Shown piece by piece: positions 18,523 to 27,720 of a stretch of 64,000 nt of DNA (position 1 is its first letter; the number at the start of each line of letters is the position of its first letter). Origin of the DNA: CAINDZ01 sp964399195 (GTDB lineage: Bacteria; Krumholzibacteriota; Krumholzibacteriia; LZORAL124-64-63); contig CAYNPY010000007.1 in assembly GCA_964399195.1 (NCBI GenBank), positions 1-64,000 of the forward strand. The letters run 5' to 3'. A program made the translations under genes and the position numbers. A model generated the notes under the pieces. It had not been told where the DNA came from, searched no databases, and saw only the letters and a list, made by a program, of their open reading frames with translations.

Positions 18523-19584
18523 ATGGACCAGCGCGACTTGAACACCGGCAACATGCACACGGGCAACATGTACTCAGGAAAGACGATCCTGATCACCGGC
18601 GGCACCGGCTCGCTCGGCCACGCCCTGGTCCGGCGCTTCCTGAAGACCGATGTCCGGCGGGTGATCATCTACAGCCGCGACGAGTTCAAGCAGTACCACA
18701 TGGAGCAGGAGTTCGCGGCCGACCGCGCCCGCCTGCGCTTCTTCATCGGCGACGTGCGCGACCGCCAGCGCCTGTACCGCGCCTTCAGCGGCGTCGACTA
18801 CGTCATCCACGCCGCCGCGCTCAAGCACGTGCACCTGATGGAGTACAACCCGCACGAGGCGGTGCAGACGAACATCGTCGGGGCGATGAACATCCTGGAC
18901 GCGGCCATCGACCGCGGCGTGAAGAAGGTCGTGGCGCTGTCGACCGACAAGGCCGTCAACCCGGTGAACCTCTACGGCGCCACGAAGCTGGTCAGCGACA
19001 AGCTCTTCCGCGCCGCCCACGCCTACGCCGCCGGCGGCACGCAGTTCGTCGTCGTGCGCTACGGCAATGTCGTCGGCAGCCGCGGCTCGGTGATCCCCTT
19101 CTTCCGCAAGCTGACCGCCGGGGGCGCCGACTCGCTGCCCATCACCGACCGCCGCATGACGCGCTTCTGGATCACGCTCGAGCAGAGCGTCGACCTGGTC
19201 GTGCGCGCGCTGGAAACGGGCGGCGGCGGCGAGGTCTTCCTCTCGAAGATCCCCTCCTGCAACATCACCGACATCGCCCACGCGGTGAACCCGCGGGCGC
19301 GCCTGGTGGAGACGGGCATCCGCCCGGGCGAGAAGCTCCACGAGGTGATGCTGACCGAGGACGAGGCGCGCTCCACCTTCGAGTACGACGACCACTACGT
19401 GGTCTACCCCCTCTCCTACGCCGAATCGCAGCAGGACCACGTGCGGCCGGGCGGCCGGCTGGTGCCGCGCGAGTTCCGCTACGCCTCCGACACGAACGAC
19501 CAGTGGCTGTCGCTGGTGGACCTGACCGTGCTGCTGGCGGAGATCCCCGAGGAGGAGCCGCTGGCCGTGGGGAGCCGCGCATGA
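18523..19584 (+). CDS. pseB: UDP-N-acetylglucosamine 4,6-dehydratase (inverting), PseB-type
   Basis: A 353-residue short-chain dehydratase of the FlaA1/PseB group. The Rossmann loop T-G-G-T-G-S-L-G, S-T-D-K-A-V-N-P and Y-G-A-T-K-L-V-S-D-K give NADP and catalytic residues. It makes UDP-4-keto-6-deoxy-L-altro sugar from UDP-GlcNAc, the first step of pseudaminic acid synthesis. In-frame ATGs also occur at 18553 and 18568; 18523 was chosen because a GGAAGGG sequence lies ~11-18 nt upstream, but the N-terminal 15 residues are not conserved. The stop overlaps the next start (ATGA), beginning the pse operon. Confidence 0.88.
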   Translation: MDQRDLNTGNMHTGNMYSGKTILITGGTGSLGHALVRRFLKTDVRRVIIYSRDEFKQYHMEQEFAADRARLRFFIGDVRDRQRLYRAFSGVDYVIHAAALKHVHLMEYNPHEAVQTNIVGAMNILDAAIDRGVKKVVALSTDKAVNPVNLYGATKLVSDKLFRAAHAYAAGGTQFVVVRYGNVVGSRGSVIPFFRKLTAGGADSLPITDRRMTRFWITLEQSVDLVVRALETGGGGEVFLSKIPSCNITDIAHAVNPRARLVETGIRPGEKLHEVMLTEDEARSTFEYDDHYVVYPLSYAESQQDHVRPGGRLVPREFRYASDTNDQWLSLVDLTVLLAEIPEEEPLAVGSRA

Positions 19585-20795
19585 AGCGCTTCCTGCCGTA
19601 CGGGCGCCAGGACGTCGGCGGCGAGGAGATCCGCCGCGTGCGGGACGTGCTGGAATCCGAATGGCTGACGCAGGGTCCGCGCGTGCCGGAATTCGAGGCG
19701 GCGCTGGCCGCCACCTGCGGCGCGGCGCACGCGGTGGCCGCGGCCAACGGCACGCTGGCTCTCTGGCTGGCCTTCCGCGCCGTCGACCTGGGCCCCGGCG
19801 ACCGCTTCATCGTGCCGGCGGTCACCTTCGTGGCCACGGCCAACGCCGGCGTGCTCTGCGGCGCCGAGCCGGTCTTCGTCGATATCGATCCCGAGACACT
19901 GACCCTCGACGTGGCGCGGACCGAGGCCGCCCTGCTGGCCGACCCGCGCATCAAGGCGATCGTGCCGGTGCACCTGGGCGGGCGCACGGCGGACCTGCCG
20001 GCGCTCAAGCGGCTCGCCGACCGCCACGGCGCGATCCTGATCGAGGACGCCTGCCACGCCATCGGCACGCGCTGGCGGGACGAGGGCGGCTCCTGGCATC
20101 GCGTGGGCGACGGCAGCCACGGCGCCCTGACCTGCTTCAGCTTCCACCCCGTGAAATCCATCACCACGGGCGAGGGCGGCGCCGTCACCACCAACGATCC
20201 GCAACTCGCCGAGCGTCTGGCGCTCCTGCGCACGCACGGCATCACGCGCGAGCCGGCCCGGCTGGAGCGGCAGGACGGCCCCTGGTACTACGAGATGCAC
20301 GAGCTGGGGCTCAACGCGCGGATGACCGACCTGCAGGCCGCCCTAGGCCTGGTGCAGCTGCAGAAGCTGGAGCGCCTGCGCCGGCGGCGCCTGGAGCTGG
20401 TGCGGCGTTACGACGACGCGCTGGCCCGCGTGCCCGGCCTGCGCGCGCAGGCGCGGCCGCAGCCGGACGAGACCTGCTGGCATCTGATGATCGTGCGCAC
20501 GCCGTCGCGCGACTCCCTGCACGCGGCGCTGGCCGCCGCCGGCATCGGCACGCAGGTCCACTACTACCCGGTGCATCTGCAACCGTACTACCGGCGCCGT
20601 TTCGGGACCGGCCCGGGCCAGTGCCCCGCCGCGGAGGCCTATTACCGCGAGGCGCTGTCGCTGCCGCTGTTCCCGACCATGACCGACGGCGACCAGGCGC
20701 GGGTGATCAAGGCGGTGCGGCGCCACCTGCCTGCCGCGCCCGTGGCCGCCGCGACCGCGCCTGTGGGCGCCGACGACGACGGCGGGCCGTCATGA
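19581..20795 (+). CDS. pseC: UDP-4-keto-6-deoxy-sugar aminotransferase, PseC-type
   Basis: A 404-residue DegT/DnrJ/EryC1 aminotransferase. Lys192 in F-H-P-V-K-S-I-T-T-G-E-G-G is the PLP lysine, and the E-D-A-C-H-A-I-G motif binds the cofactor. The N-terminal L-P-Y-G-R-Q and E-S-E-W-L-T-Q-G-P segments are those of PseC, which adds the 4-amino group with L-glutamate. It is coupled to PseB upstream and to the PseI-PseG fusion downstream by 4-bp ATGA overlaps. Confidence 0.88.
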   Translation: MKRFLPYGRQDVGGEEIRRVRDVLESEWLTQGPRVPEFEAALAATCGAAHAVAAANGTLALWLAFRAVDLGPGDRFIVPAVTFVATANAGVLCGAEPVFVDIDPETLTLDVARTEAALLADPRIKAIVPVHLGGRTADLPALKRLADRHGAILIEDACHAIGTRWRDEGGSWHRVGDGSHGALTCFSFHPVKSITTGEGGAVTTNDPQLAERLALLRTHGITREPARLERQDGPWYYEMHELGLNARMTDLQAALGLVQLQKLERLRRRRLELVRRYDDALARVPGLRAQARPQPDETCWHLMIVRTPSRDSLHAALAAAGIGTQVHYYPVHLQPYYRRRFGTGPGQCPAAEAYYREALSLPLFPTMTDGDQARVIKAVRRHLPAAPVAAATAPVGADDDGGPS

Positions 20796-22729
20796 CGGAC
20801 TTCATCGCCGAGATCTCGAGCAACCACAACGGCGACCTGGGCCGCTGCCGCCGCCTCATCGCGGAGGCGGCTCGCGTCGGCTGCACCGGCGTCAAGTTCC
20901 AGCTCTTCCGCGTCGACCGGCTGTTCGCGCCGGAGATCCTGCGCGTCAGCGCCGACCATCGCCGGCGCCGGCGCTGGGAACTGCCGTTGCGCTTCCTGCC
21001 GGAGCTGTCGGCGGCCGCGCGCGACGCGGGGCTCAAGTTCGGCTGCACGCCCTTCGACCTGGAGGCCGTGGACGAGCTGGCGCCGCACGTCGATTTCCTG
21101 AAGGTCGCCTCCTACGAGCTGCCGTGGCTGGACCTGATCCACACCTGCGCCGCCACCAGCCTGCCTCTGATCGTCTCGACCGGCATGGCCGACGCCGGCG
21201 AGGCCTGGGCCGCGGTGGACGCCGCGCTGGAGTCGGGCTGCCGCGACCTGACGCTGCTGCACTGCGTCAGCCGCTACCCGGTGCCCGAGCACGCCTGCAA
21301 CCTGGCCGCGATCGGCACGCTGCGCGAGATGATGGCCGCCAACTTCGCGCCGGACTGGCCGGAGGTCGCGTTCAAGACGGGCTGGTCCGACCACTCCGTC
21401 TCGCCCGGCGTGATCGGGCGCGCGCTGCGCCACTGGGCCGCCGACGCGATCGAGTTCCACTTCGACCTGGAGGGCCGCGGCGCCGAATTCGGCGGCGGGC
21501 ACTGCTGGCTGCCGGAGACGATCGAGCCGGTGATCGCAGGAGGCTACGCGCCGGTCTCGCCGGGCTGCGACGGCACCGGGCGCGTGGCGCCGCTGCCGGA
21601 GGACCTGGCCGAACGCGCCTGGCGCGCCGATCCCTCCGACGGCCTGCGACCCACGCTGCCGGTGCGACGCGAGTGGCCGCGCTCGCAGCCGGAATCGCGG
21701 CGCGGCGGCCCGGACGTGTTCTTCGTGGCTGCCGGTCAGGGCCTGGGCCACGTGGCGCGCTGCCTGGCGCTGGCCGAGGCCCTGCGCGACGGGCACGACG
21801 CCGACACCTTCTTCTTCACTCCGGACGAGCCGGGTCCGCGCGCCATGCTGGACCGCCACGGCTTCAACCACAGCACCTTCGCGGACGAGGACGCGCTGGT
21901 GCGCGACATCTCTTTCCTGGCGTCGCTCTCGAGGCAGGGCGGCCCGGCGGTGTGCGTCCTGGACAGCGACGTCGCGCTGGACGGGCTGGCTCGCCGGCTG
22001 CGCGCCGACGGGCGCCTGGTCGTGGTCATCGACCAGCCGGCGTGCCGCGAGGCGGACCTGGGCATCGTGCCCTCGTTCGGCTGGGAGCCGCCGGCCGGGC
22101 GCGACGACCTGGTGGGCGGCATGGGCTACCTGCTGATCCGCGAGGACGTGCGGGCCGCCCGCGACGCCGTTGCGCCCGAGGACGATCCGCGTCCGCGCGT
22201 GGTCGTCTGCTTCGGGGGCAGCGACCCCAACGAACTGACGGCCCGCGTTGCGGCGGCGCTGCACGACGTGGCCGTGGACGCGCGCGTCCAGGTGGCGCTG
22301 GCCCCCACCGTCCCCTACGCCCGCATCAAGTCGCAGGTCCTGGCGCGCCGCTACCCCGAGCAGGCGGTCATCGCCACGGGCGACCCGCTGGAGGGGATCG
22401 TGGCCGGCGCCGCGCTGCTGGTCACGGCGATGGGCGTGAGCGTCGGCGAGGCGCTGGCCCTGGGCACGCCCGTGGCCATCCTCAGCAACTACGAGCACGA
22501 CGCGCCGGCGGTGGCCCATCTGGCCAGGACAGACGCGGTGGTCGATCTGGGGCGCCACGACCGGGTGGACCAGCCCGGCCTGGCGCGCGCGCTGGCGGGC
22601 ATCCTCGAGCCGGCCAACCTGGCCGCGATGCGGCGGGCCGCCCGCGGCGTCGTCGACGGCCAGGGCGCCGCGCGCGCCGCCGCGCACGTGGCCCGGCTGT
22701 TCAGCTGGCGGCGGACCGGGCCATGCTGA
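20792..22729 (+). CDS. fusion of NeuB/PseI-type synthase and PseG-type UDP-sugar hydrolase
   Basis: A single 645-residue frame. Residues 1 to ~290 form a NeuB/PseI TIM barrel (A-E-I-S-S-N-H-N-G, G-V-K-F-Q-L-F, V-S-T-G-M-A, H-C-V-S-R-Y-P, W-S-D-H-S) that condenses a 6-deoxy hexosamine with phosphoenolpyruvate. From ~306 a PseG glycosyl-hydrolase fold begins (G-Q-G-L-G-H-V-A-R-C-L-A-L-A, later F-G-G-S-D-P-N-E) that removes UDP from the precursor. The usual C-terminal SAF domain of NeuB is not visible between them. The fusion puts consecutive pathway steps (PseG then PseI) in one protein. Translation is coupled to PseC (ATGA) and to the GH57-like gene (7-bp overlap). Confidence 0.88.
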   Translation: MTDFIAEISSNHNGDLGRCRRLIAEAARVGCTGVKFQLFRVDRLFAPEILRVSADHRRRRRWELPLRFLPELSAAARDAGLKFGCTPFDLEAVDELAPHVDFLKVASYELPWLDLIHTCAATSLPLIVSTGMADAGEAWAAVDAALESGCRDLTLLHCVSRYPVPEHACNLAAIGTLREMMAANFAPDWPEVAFKTGWSDHSVSPGVIGRALRHWAADAIEFHFDLEGRGAEFGGGHCWLPETIEPVIAGGYAPVSPGCDGTGRVAPLPEDLAERAWRADPSDGLRPTLPVRREWPRSQPESRRGGPDVFFVAAGQGLGHVARCLALAEALRDGHDADTFFFTPDEPGPRAMLDRHGFNHSTFADEDALVRDISFLASLSRQGGPAVCVLDSDVALDGLARRLRADGRLVVVIDQPACREADLGIVPSFGWEPPAGRDDLVGGMGYLLIREDVRAARDAVAPEDDPRPRVVVCFGGSDPNELTARVAAALHDVAVDARVQVALAPTVPYARIKSQVLARRYPEQAVIATGDPLEGIVAGAALLVTAMGVSVGEALALGTPVAILSNYEHDAPAVAHLARTDAVVDLGRHDRVDQPGLARALAGILEPANLAAMRRAARGVVDGQGAARAAAHVARLFSWRRTGPC

Positions 22730-24672
22730 AGCTCGCCACGCTGTTCCACCTGAACCTGATGTATTCGTCGATCGCGCCGTCGCGCCGCGCCGAGGTCGTC
22801 GCGCGCTGCTACCACCGCGTGCTGGACCTGGCCGAACGCGGCGTGCCGGTGGCCGTGGAGGCCAGCGGCCTGACGCTCGAGATGATCGCGGCGTTGGACC
22901 GGCGCTGGCTGGAACGATTGCGCGCGCTGCTGCGCCAGGGCCGCGCCGAGTACGTGGCCAGCGGCTACAGCCAGGTGATCGGCCCGCTGGCGCCGGCGGC
23001 CGTCAACGAGCGCAACCTGGACCTGGGGCGGCGCGCGGCCGAGCGGCTTCTGGGCGTCGAACCCTCGTTGTGGCTGGTCAACGAGATGGCCTGGAGCGGC
23101 GGCCTGGCCTCGTTGTATCGCGACGTCGGCGCGCGCGCGGTGATCATGGAATGGAACAACGCGTTCCACGCGCATCCCGAATGGGATCCGCGCTGGCGCT
23201 GGCACTGGCAGCGGGCCGAGGGCCCCGACGGCGCGGACGTGCCCGTGGTCTGGGTCGACACCTTCGACTTCCAGAAGCTGCAGCGACTGGTGGCCGGCGA
23301 CATCGCGCAGAACGAGTTCCTGGCGCACTGGCGCAGCCGCCTGCCGGCAGCCGGTGAAACCGCGCCGCGACACGCGTTCTTCTACGGAAGCGACGCCGAG
23401 GTCTTCGACTTCCGCCCCGGCCGCTACCGTGACGAGCACGGCGAGGCGGGCGGCGACCCGCGCGGCGAATGGGACACGGTGTCCGAGGCCGCCGCCTGGC
23501 TGGCCGCCGAGCCGCGGATGGCGCTGGCGCCGCTGGCCGCCGCGCTGGACGAGCCGCCGTCGCCGCAGTGCGGCCTGCGGCTGCGCCTGGGCACCGTGGC
23601 GCAGCCGGTCCCCGTGAAGAAGCAGGAGAAGTACAACCTGAACCGCTGGGCCGTCACCGGTCGCGGCGACCTGGAGCTGAACACGGCCTGCCACGCGCGC
23701 GCGCGCGAATTGGCGGCCGGCGACGGCGACGACGAGGCCTGGCGCGACCTGCTCTTCCTCTGGTCCAGCGACCTGCGCACGCACCTGGCGGCCGAGCGCT
23801 GGCAGGAGGTGGCGCCTCGCGCGCGCCTGCCGCGCCTGGACTGGACGGATTCCGCGCCGCGCGCCGCGCGCCACGCGGCCACCGACGGCGACCTGGTCCT
23901 GGCCGGCGAAGCGGCGCGACTGGAACTGAACCCGCGCCGCGGGCTGGCGGCGCGCTCGCTGGTCTTCCCGCGCTGGGACCCGCGTCCGGTGCTCGGCACG
24001 CTGGCCCACGGCTATTTCGACGACATCACGCTGGGCGCCGACTTCTACACCGGCCATGTCGTCGTCCAGCGGCCGGGCTGCCCCAAGCAGGCGGACCTGC
24101 GCCCGGTCACCGCGGCCCTGCACGCGGGCGAGGCGCCGTCGGCCGCCTGCGAGGCGAGCGACGGCGACCTCCACGTGCGCAAGGAATGGCGCGTGGATCC
24201 GCTCGCGCCGGTCGTCACCTGGCGCGGCGAGCTGCAGCTGCCTGCCCGCCGCGCCGCGGAGATCCACGTCGCCCACGTGACCGTCGTGCCGGGCGTGTTC
24301 GACGCGGCCGGCCTGGGCTACGCCGTCCGCAACGGCGGCCGCGCGCGCGAGGTCTTCCGCTTCCGCGACGACCCGGTGCACCACGGCGAGGCCTACTCGA
24401 CGCTGATCACGGCCAAGGGCGGACTGGGCGCCACCGACGGCGAGGTGGTCATCGGCGACGACCGCCGCCGCCTGGTGCTGCGCCACGACCCGACGGTGTC
24501 CGCGCTGGTGCCCACCGTGCGCTTCGTGCCCGGCCGCGACGGACGCTACTTCCTGCGCGTTCGCTGGTCGGCCCAGGAGATCGACGAGACTTTCGTCGCC
24601 GGCGAGGCGCCGTGGCACGTCGCCTGGGTTCTGAGCGTGACGGCCGAGGATCGCGGCCTGGCCGACGACTGA
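22723..24672 (+). CDS. glycoside hydrolase family 57-like protein
   Basis: A 649-residue protein. The N-terminal half has a (beta/alpha)7-type GH57/polysaccharide-deacetylase barrel with F-H-L-N-L-M-Y-S-S-I, E-A-S-G-L-T-L-E, V-N-E-M-A-W-S-G and I-M-E-W-N-N; Glu in the V-N-E-M segment is a likely catalytic residue. The C-terminal half is beta-rich, as in alpha-glucan-acting GH57/GH38-like enzymes. Its ATG overlaps the fusion-gene stop. Within a nonulosonate operon it may act on surface glycan; the substrate is unknown. Confidence 0.78.
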   Translation: MLKLATLFHLNLMYSSIAPSRRAEVVARCYHRVLDLAERGVPVAVEASGLTLEMIAALDRRWLERLRALLRQGRAEYVASGYSQVIGPLAPAAVNERNLDLGRRAAERLLGVEPSLWLVNEMAWSGGLASLYRDVGARAVIMEWNNAFHAHPEWDPRWRWHWQRAEGPDGADVPVVWVDTFDFQKLQRLVAGDIAQNEFLAHWRSRLPAAGETAPRHAFFYGSDAEVFDFRPGRYRDEHGEAGGDPRGEWDTVSEAAAWLAAEPRMALAPLAAALDEPPSPQCGLRLRLGTVAQPVPVKKQEKYNLNRWAVTGRGDLELNTACHARARELAAGDGDDEAWRDLLFLWSSDLRTHLAAERWQEVAPRARLPRLDWTDSAPRAARHAATDGDLVLAGEAARLELNPRRGLAARSLVFPRWDPRPVLGTLAHGYFDDITLGADFYTGHVVVQRPGCPKQADLRPVTAALHAGEAPSAACEASDGDLHVRKEWRVDPLAPVVTWRGELQLPARRAAEIHVAHVTVVPGVFDAAGLGYAVRNGGRAREVFRFRDDPVHHGEAYSTLITAKGGLGATDGEVVIGDDRRRLVLRHDPTVSALVPTVRFVPGRDGRYFLRVRWSAQEIDETFVAGEAPWHVAWVLSVTAEDRGLADD

Positions 24673-24681
24673 CCCGCGCCC

Positions 24682-25968
24682 CTACCGGTACTCCACGCTG
24701 AGCACGCTCGAGGTTCCGAACCCCGTCCGCGCCGCCTTCTCCGGCCGCCCGTAGAACGGCGAGACGTGGCTGTCGGCGATGAAGTGGAAGCCGTCCGGCG
24801 TCACCGCGCCGGTGGTCGGGTCCACGAACCCGGGCAGGCGCGCGGCCAGCGCGCGGCAGCCGGCGACCAGGCCGTCGTCCCCCAGCGCGAAGCAGGCGAC
24901 GCGGTCCAGCCCGTTGTAGTTCTGCACGGCGATCAGCTCCGCGCCGCCCGGCAGCAGGTAGAGGCCGTCCACGCCGACGGTGGTGAAGTCGGCGCCCGGC
25001 GCCGCGGCGCGCGTGACGGCGCCGCTGCGCAGGTCCACGCGGACGATCCCCAGCACATAAGCGGACACGTAGAGGCAGTCGCCGCCGGGACCCACGCACA
25101 GCCCGTTGGCGCCCGGCACGCTGCCCGGCGCCGTCAACGCCAGGGGCGCGCCGCCCGCGGCGGCGAAGCGCAGCACCTGGCCGCGGTCGCTCACCGACAC
25201 CGCGGCGCCGCCGTCCGGCAGCACGCAGACGTCGTTGAAGCCCAGGCTGTCGGCCGGGGCGGTCACGTGGCGCCACAGCAGCGCGCCGGAATCCAGGTCG
25301 AAGACGTGCACGGCCGAGCTGCCGTTGGTCGCCGCGTCGAACAGGCCGTCATCGGCCTGCGCCGTGCTGACCGCCCACAGGCGCCGGCGCGGCGCGTCCA
25401 CGGCCAGCCCCAGCCCGGCCAGGTAGCCGTGCGCGCCCGGCGCGATGAAGTCGGCGATGGCGCCGTCGCGACCCGCGCGCACGATCTTCCTCTCCGCGAT
25501 GCTGCTCAGGTAGAAGACGTCGGCCACGGGATCCCAGGCCAGGCCCTCGGGCACCAGGTCGGCCTCGGTGGTGAACGTGGTCCGCGGCTCGCCGCGCGGC
25601 GCCAGGGCGGCGGCCGTCTCGGCCAGCAGCCGCGGCCAGTCCTCGCGCCCGCGCAGCGGCTCCAGCAGCGCGCTGCCGGTCAGGTCAGCCGCCACGCCCC
25701 AGCGGCCCAGGGCGCGCAGGACGGCCATCGCCTCGTCGCCGCGCCCCAATTGCGCCAGCGCCTCGGCCCGGCGCCGCAGCAGGGCGGGCTGTCCCGGGGC
25801 CAATGCGAGACCCCGCTCGCAGGCCTGCAGATAGGCGGGCCAGTCGCCCGCCTCGGCCGCCGCCAGGGCCTGCCCCCAGGCGATCTCGACCGGGTGGCGC
25901 TCCGCGCGGGAAGCGCCGGCCCCGGCCAGGGCGGCGATCAGCAGCGTCGCGATGAATGCTGTGCGCAC
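24682..25968 (-). CDS. secreted TPR plus SMP-30/gluconolactonase-like propeller
   Basis: A 428-residue exported protein. A signal peptide (1-~22) precedes a short TPR-like segment (W-P-A-Y-L-Q-A-C-E-R-G-L-A-L-A), then from ~125 a six-bladed SMP-30-type beta-propeller with E-G-L-A-W-D-P and N-G-L-C-V-G-P-G-G repeats. Such propellers bind metal and hydrolyse lactones or sense small ligands. It starts 9 bp after the upstream membrane-protein stop and is the last gene of the electron-transfer operon; its role there is unclear. Confidence 0.72.
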   Translation of the reverse strand: MRTAFIATLLIAALAGAGASRAERHPVEIAWGQALAAAEAGDWPAYLQACERGLALAPGQPALLRRRAEALAQLGRGDEAMAVLRALGRWGVAADLTGSALLEPLRGREDWPRLLAETAAALAPRGEPRTTFTTEADLVPEGLAWDPVADVFYLSSIAERKIVRAGRDGAIADFIAPGAHGYLAGLGLAVDAPRRRLWAVSTAQADDGLFDAATNGSSAVHVFDLDSGALLWRHVTAPADSLGFNDVCVLPDGGAAVSVSDRGQVLRFAAAGGAPLALTAPGSVPGANGLCVGPGGDCLYVSAYVLGIVRVDLRSGAVTRAAAPGADFTTVGVDGLYLLPGGAELIAVQNYNGLDRVACFALGDDGLVAGCRALAARLPGFVDPTTGAVTPDGFHFIADSHVSPFYGRPEKAARTGFGTSSVLSVEYR

Positions 25969-25977
25969 GTTCCCACC

Positions 25978-27720
25978 TCATCCGTCACCGATCGTCCGGT
26001 CTTCTGCCGGCTTCGGCAGTCCCTGCTCCCGCCGCGCGGCCAGCAGCAGCCGCGGCGCCACGATGAGCGCCGTGCCGAAGAGGGCCAGTGAGACCGTCAG
26101 CGTGACCGCCGATCCTCGCCGCATGTCCTCAATCAGCAGCTTCACGCAGCCGAGGGCAAGCAGCGGCACGACCGGCCAGCCCAGTTCGGCCCAGCGCGTG
26201 CGCCTGGCGGCGAAGGCCAGGGCGATGACCGTGACCGCGAGCACCGCCGTGCGCGAGACCGCCGCCGCCGACGGACCGCCCCCGGCCAGCCCGGTCAACG
26301 CCGTGACGGCCGCCCAGCCGGCGCCCAGCAGCACGGGCACCGCCGCCCCGAAGCGGGGGATGCGGCCGGGTCCGGCGCGATCGGCCGCCAGCGCCGACCG
26401 CGCCTGCAGCGTCCACGCGGCGGCGGCCGCGATACAGGTCGCGACGCCGACGGCGCCGGGCGCCGGTCCGTCGCCGGGCGCGCCGCCGACGAACGCCCGC
26501 CACGCCGCGGCGCCGAGCCCCGAACTGAGCACGCCCAGCAGCAGGTAGACCACGCCGTGCGCGTGCAGCGTCAGGCGCCCGAGACGGTTGCCGAGCAGCG
26601 TGGCGCCGACGCCCAGCGCGAGCCAGCACCACGCCAGCCACGGCCCGCCGGCCACCACCCGGCTGCCGAGCGCCAGGAAGACCAGCCCCAGCGACGCGCA
26701 CCAGAAGAAGGCGCGCCCGCGGCCGTGACGCTGATGGACGATCGTGAAGGCCACGGTGTAGTAGCCGACGGCGGCAGCCAGCGCCGCCAGGCCCAGCGGC
26801 GCGGCGCCGCTGCCGCTTGCCTGCGCCAGCTTGAGCGCGCCGCCGTAACCGATGGCCAGCACGAGCAGCGACTGCGTGATGTAGAAGGCGCGGACGCCCT
26901 TGCCGAGCACGAGGGCGCGATACGTGAAGAGGCCGAGATACACGAGCGGCAGCGCCAGCGCGAGCGGGAGCACCGCCGCCGGCGTCGGCGCGCCGGGCGC
27001 CTGGCCGGCCGCCACGACGACCAGCCGCAGGACCAGCGCGTCGACCGCGAACGCCGCCAGCCAGCGTTTCAGGCGCCAGCCGCGGCCGTACGCCAGCAAC
27101 AGCGTGGCGGCGCCCAGCCCCAGGAGCAGCCAGGTGAACAGGAGCGGATGGCCGGAGGCAGCCTGCAGCAGCACTCCCGAGGCAAGCGCACCCAGGGTGA
27201 ACGCCCAGGCCAGCGCCCGCAGGCGCGTGCGCGCCGCGGCGACCAGCCCCGCCGCCGTCACGAGCGCCCAGCCGGCGCCCGCCGCCGGCGCCGAGGCCAG
27301 GTGCAGCCTCGCGGTCGCCTCGCCCAGGAACGGGTAGGCCACGAGCACGGCCGCGACGCCCAGGGCCGTCGCGCCGGCGTGGTCGCCCCGGCGACCCGCG
27401 CGGTCGCAGACGAGGATCAGCCCCAGCACGTAAGCCAGGCCGGCCGCGAAGCCCACGGTCTGTGGAACCAGGCCGCCGCCGGCCAGGGCGCGCAGCAGGA
27501 AGCCGCCGGCGAGCACCAGGACGGACCTGCCGAGAAGCGAAAACGCGCGCACCGCGGCGGGGCGCAGGTCTTCGGCGGCGGCCGCCTCCACCGGGCCGGC
27601 CAGGGCGGCTTGGGGGAGCGCCGTTTCCGTCAGCGGCGCCAGGCGCGCCTCGAGCGACTCCACCCGCAGCTGCAGGCTGGTCACCAGGGCGCGCAGCTGT
27701 TGCAGTTCGCGATCGCTCAT
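25978..27720 (-). CDS. polytopic membrane protein with N-terminal coiled coil
   Basis: A 580-residue protein. The N-terminus (L-Q-Q-L-R-A-L-V-T-S-L-Q-L-R-V-E-S-L-E) is a heptad-type coiled coil, and at least 12 hydrophobic helices follow. The layout resembles DUF2339-type membrane proteins, but I could not confirm the family. The start overlaps the NrfD stop (ATGA at 27717-27720). No catalytic motif is visible. Its placement suggests a role in assembly or in the membrane anchoring of the complex. Confidence 0.7.
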   Translation of the reverse strand: MSDRELQQLRALVTSLQLRVESLEARLAPLTETALPQAALAGPVEAAAAEDLRPAAVRAFSLLGRSVLVLAGGFLLRALAGGGLVPQTVGFAAGLAYVLGLILVCDRAGRRGDHAGATALGVAAVLVAYPFLGEATARLHLASAPAAGAGWALVTAAGLVAAARTRLRALAWAFTLGALASGVLLQAASGHPLLFTWLLLGLGAATLLLAYGRGWRLKRWLAAFAVDALVLRLVVVAAGQAPGAPTPAAVLPLALALPLVYLGLFTYRALVLGKGVRAFYITQSLLVLAIGYGGALKLAQASGSGAAPLGLAALAAAVGYYTVAFTIVHQRHGRGRAFFWCASLGLVFLALGSRVVAGGPWLAWCWLALGVGATLLGNRLGRLTLHAHGVVYLLLGVLSSGLGAAAWRAFVGGAPGDGPAPGAVGVATCIAAAAAWTLQARSALAADRAGPGRIPRFGAAVPVLLGAGWAAVTALTGLAGGGPSAAAVSRTAVLAVTVIALAFAARRTRWAELGWPVVPLLALGCVKLLIEDMRRGSAVTLTVSLALFGTALIVAPRLLLAARREQGLPKPAEDRTIGDG

